A stretch of 5,551 bases of DNA from Bacteroidales bacterium (GTDB lineage Bacteria; Bacteroidota; Bacteroidia; Bacteroidales; WCHB1-69). Shown here piece by piece: positions 4,530-5,551 of the stretch. The stretch lies in assembly GCA_031264975.1 (NCBI GenBank), contig JAISDH010000401.1, positions 1-5,551 on the forward strand, in the 5' to 3' direction. The position numbers were made by a program, and so were the translations under genes. A model generated the notes under the pieces. That model was not told the DNA's origin. It searched no databases and saw nothing but the letters and a program-made list of their open reading frames with translations. The stretch's first letter is position 1; every line of letters starts with the position of its first letter.

Positions 4530-5551
4530 ATGCCAATGAAATTATTTACGCCAGGTCCCATCGCAATGGACCCCGAAACAATTGCTATCGGCGGCAAACA
4601 GTCGCAGTATTTTCGTACGCCGGTTTTTTCATCCGTAATGCTGGATTGTATGAACATGCTCCAGACAGTATTAGATGCACCCAGCGATTCCCGGATGATA
4701 TTTTTAACAGCCAGCGGAACCGCCGCCATGGAAGCATCGGTTATGAATCTCTTTACGCCACAAGACAAATTATTGGTTATTGCCGGTGGAACATTCGGGA
4801 AGCGTTTCAAACAAATCTGCACAATACACCGGATTCCGTTTGCTTCAATAGACCTTGCATGGAACGAAACATTTAAACCGGAAATGCTTACTCCTTTTGA
4901 AAATGCTGGAATCACGGGAATGTTGGTTAACATGTGCGAAACTTCAACAGGGCAGTTGTATCCGATGGATATTATTTCCGACTTTTGTAATCGAAATAAT
5001 ATTTGTCTGGTCGTAGATGCTATCAGTTCTTTTTTATGCGATCCGTTCAGCATGAAAACGTATGGCGCGTCTGCGGTCATCATCAGTTCCCAAAAAGGGC
5101 TTGCCCTGCAACCCGGTATGTCCTTTGTCGCAGTAACGAAAGATGCATTTGAGGAGCGCTGTGTAAAAAACAATCCGCAAACGTTGTATTTTAAATTTAC
5201 AGATTACGAAACAGATATAGTTCGCGGGCAAACTCCCTACACTCCAGCAGTCAGTATTATCAATCAATTGCACGAAAAATTGCAACGCTTAATACAAGAA
5301 GGAATAACTTTACAGCTACAATATATGACAGACCTTGCTGTTTATTTCAGAAAGAATTTAATAACAACATCGTTCACCATTCCTTCCATTCCATTGTCGA
5401 ATTGTTTAACTCCTGTTTTTTGTCCGCAACACAATGCACAGGAAACAGTTGATTTTCTTAAAAAGAAACATGATATATATGTTACTCCTTGCGCCGGCGA
5501 GTTAGCCCCTTTCTTGTTTCGTGTTGCACACATGAGTCGACAAATTACTCA
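4530..5551 (+). CDS. Class V PLP aminotransferase (AGT/AEPT-like), 3' end beyond window
   Basis: This frame stays open to the window edge: 340 residues are visible, near the usual length of about 350-370. It belongs to fold-type I, class V aminotransferases (alanine-glyoxylate, serine-pyruvate and 2-aminoethylphosphonate transaminase group). TPGP at 7-10 is the substrate-loop start. ASGTAAME at 61-68 is the cofactor phosphate loop. ETSTG at 137-141 comes next. VVDAISS at 161-167 places Asp163 against the pyridine nitrogen. SSQKGLALQPG at 186-196 holds the Schiff-base Lys189, and FRVAHM near the end is the family's C-terminal motif. SQKGL...PG looks more like the alanine-glyoxylate/serine-pyruvate branch than the NKC motif I recall for PhnW, so a specific substrate is not assigned. 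Similar genes occur in Bacteroidetes surface-polysaccharide loci, consistent with the upstream flippase remnant. The start may be ATG 4530 or ATG 4536; no Shine-Dalgarno. GC content is clearly higher than in the gene 2 nt upstream. Confidence 0.85.
   Translation, partial: MPMKLFTPGPIAMDPETIAIGGKQSQYFRTPVFSSVMLDCMNMLQTVLDAPSDSRMIFLTASGTAAMEASVMNLFTPQDKLLVIAGGTFGKRFKQICTIHRIPFASIDLAWNETFKPEMLTPFENAGITGMLVNMCETSTGQLYPMDIISDFCNRNNICLVVDAISSFLCDPFSMKTYGASAVIISSQKGLALQPGMSFVAVTKDAFEERCVKNNPQTLYFKFTDYETDIVRGQTPYTPAVSIINQLHEKLQRLIQEGITLQLQYMTDLAVYFRKNLITTSFTIPSIPLSNCLTPVFCPQHNAQETVDFLKKKHDIYVTPCAGELAPFLFRVAHMSRQIT

Noticed and set aside
4346..5173. Long minus-strand ORF of 275 codons
   Set aside because: It is antisense to the aminotransferase and the end of the phosphodiesterase gene, both of which have clear family motifs in the plus frame.
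4530..5551. Assignment as phosphonate-specific PhnW
   Set aside because: The lysine motif SSQKGL and the lack of visible phosphonate genes do not support a PhnW-specific call; only the class V group is safe.

Overview
The window looks like a chromosomal segment from an AT-rich member of the Bacteroidetes, most likely Bacteroidales. The support is: several TAnnTTTG (-7) promoter elements of the Bacteroides type; small lipoproteins with a FASC lipobox; a secreted protein with a VGIGT...P repeat and a type IX-secretion-like tail ending KRIILTK; a GH57 glucanase beginning ICFYFQVHQPF; and the start of a surface-polysaccharide type locus. No rRNA, tRNA, CRISPR array or transposase gene is visible.

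Region 1 (about 146-1730, plus strand, very AT-rich) is a small operon of exported proteins. Two overlapping promoters (146-178 and 175-206) precede a 95-residue secreted mini-protein (237-524). Two tandemly duplicated lipocalin-like lipoproteins follow (541-1008 and 1016-1507), then a short secreted ORF with a doubtful start (1515-1730). All four products appear to carry N-terminal export signals. Spacing is tight: 16, 7 and 7 nt.

Region 2 (1731-2095) has no convincing gene. It holds two inverted repeats and a strong hairpin with a T-tract that abuts the stop codon of the GH57 gene.

Region 3 (2096-3277, minus strand) is a full-length GH57 alpha-amylase-like gene with both catalytic residues present. 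No partner glycogen gene lies inside the window.

Region 4 (3278-5551, plus strand) begins with a 310-bp intergenic stretch that contains a -7 element and a near-perfect palindrome. It continues with the first ~43 codons of a polysaccharide flippase (3588-3758), cut off and overlapping a low-GC gene (3751-4527) for a PLC-like phosphodiesterase-superfamily (GDPD/sphingomyelinase-D-like) exported protein. Two bases later comes a clearly more GC-rich class V PLP aminotransferase (4530 to the window edge, incomplete). The most notable signal is this mosaic: a broken flippase start, a low-GC phosphodiesterase-like gene using it as a leader, then a compositionally different aminotransferase. It suggests a cassette replacement inside a surface-glycan locus. 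Functional links between these genes are inference.
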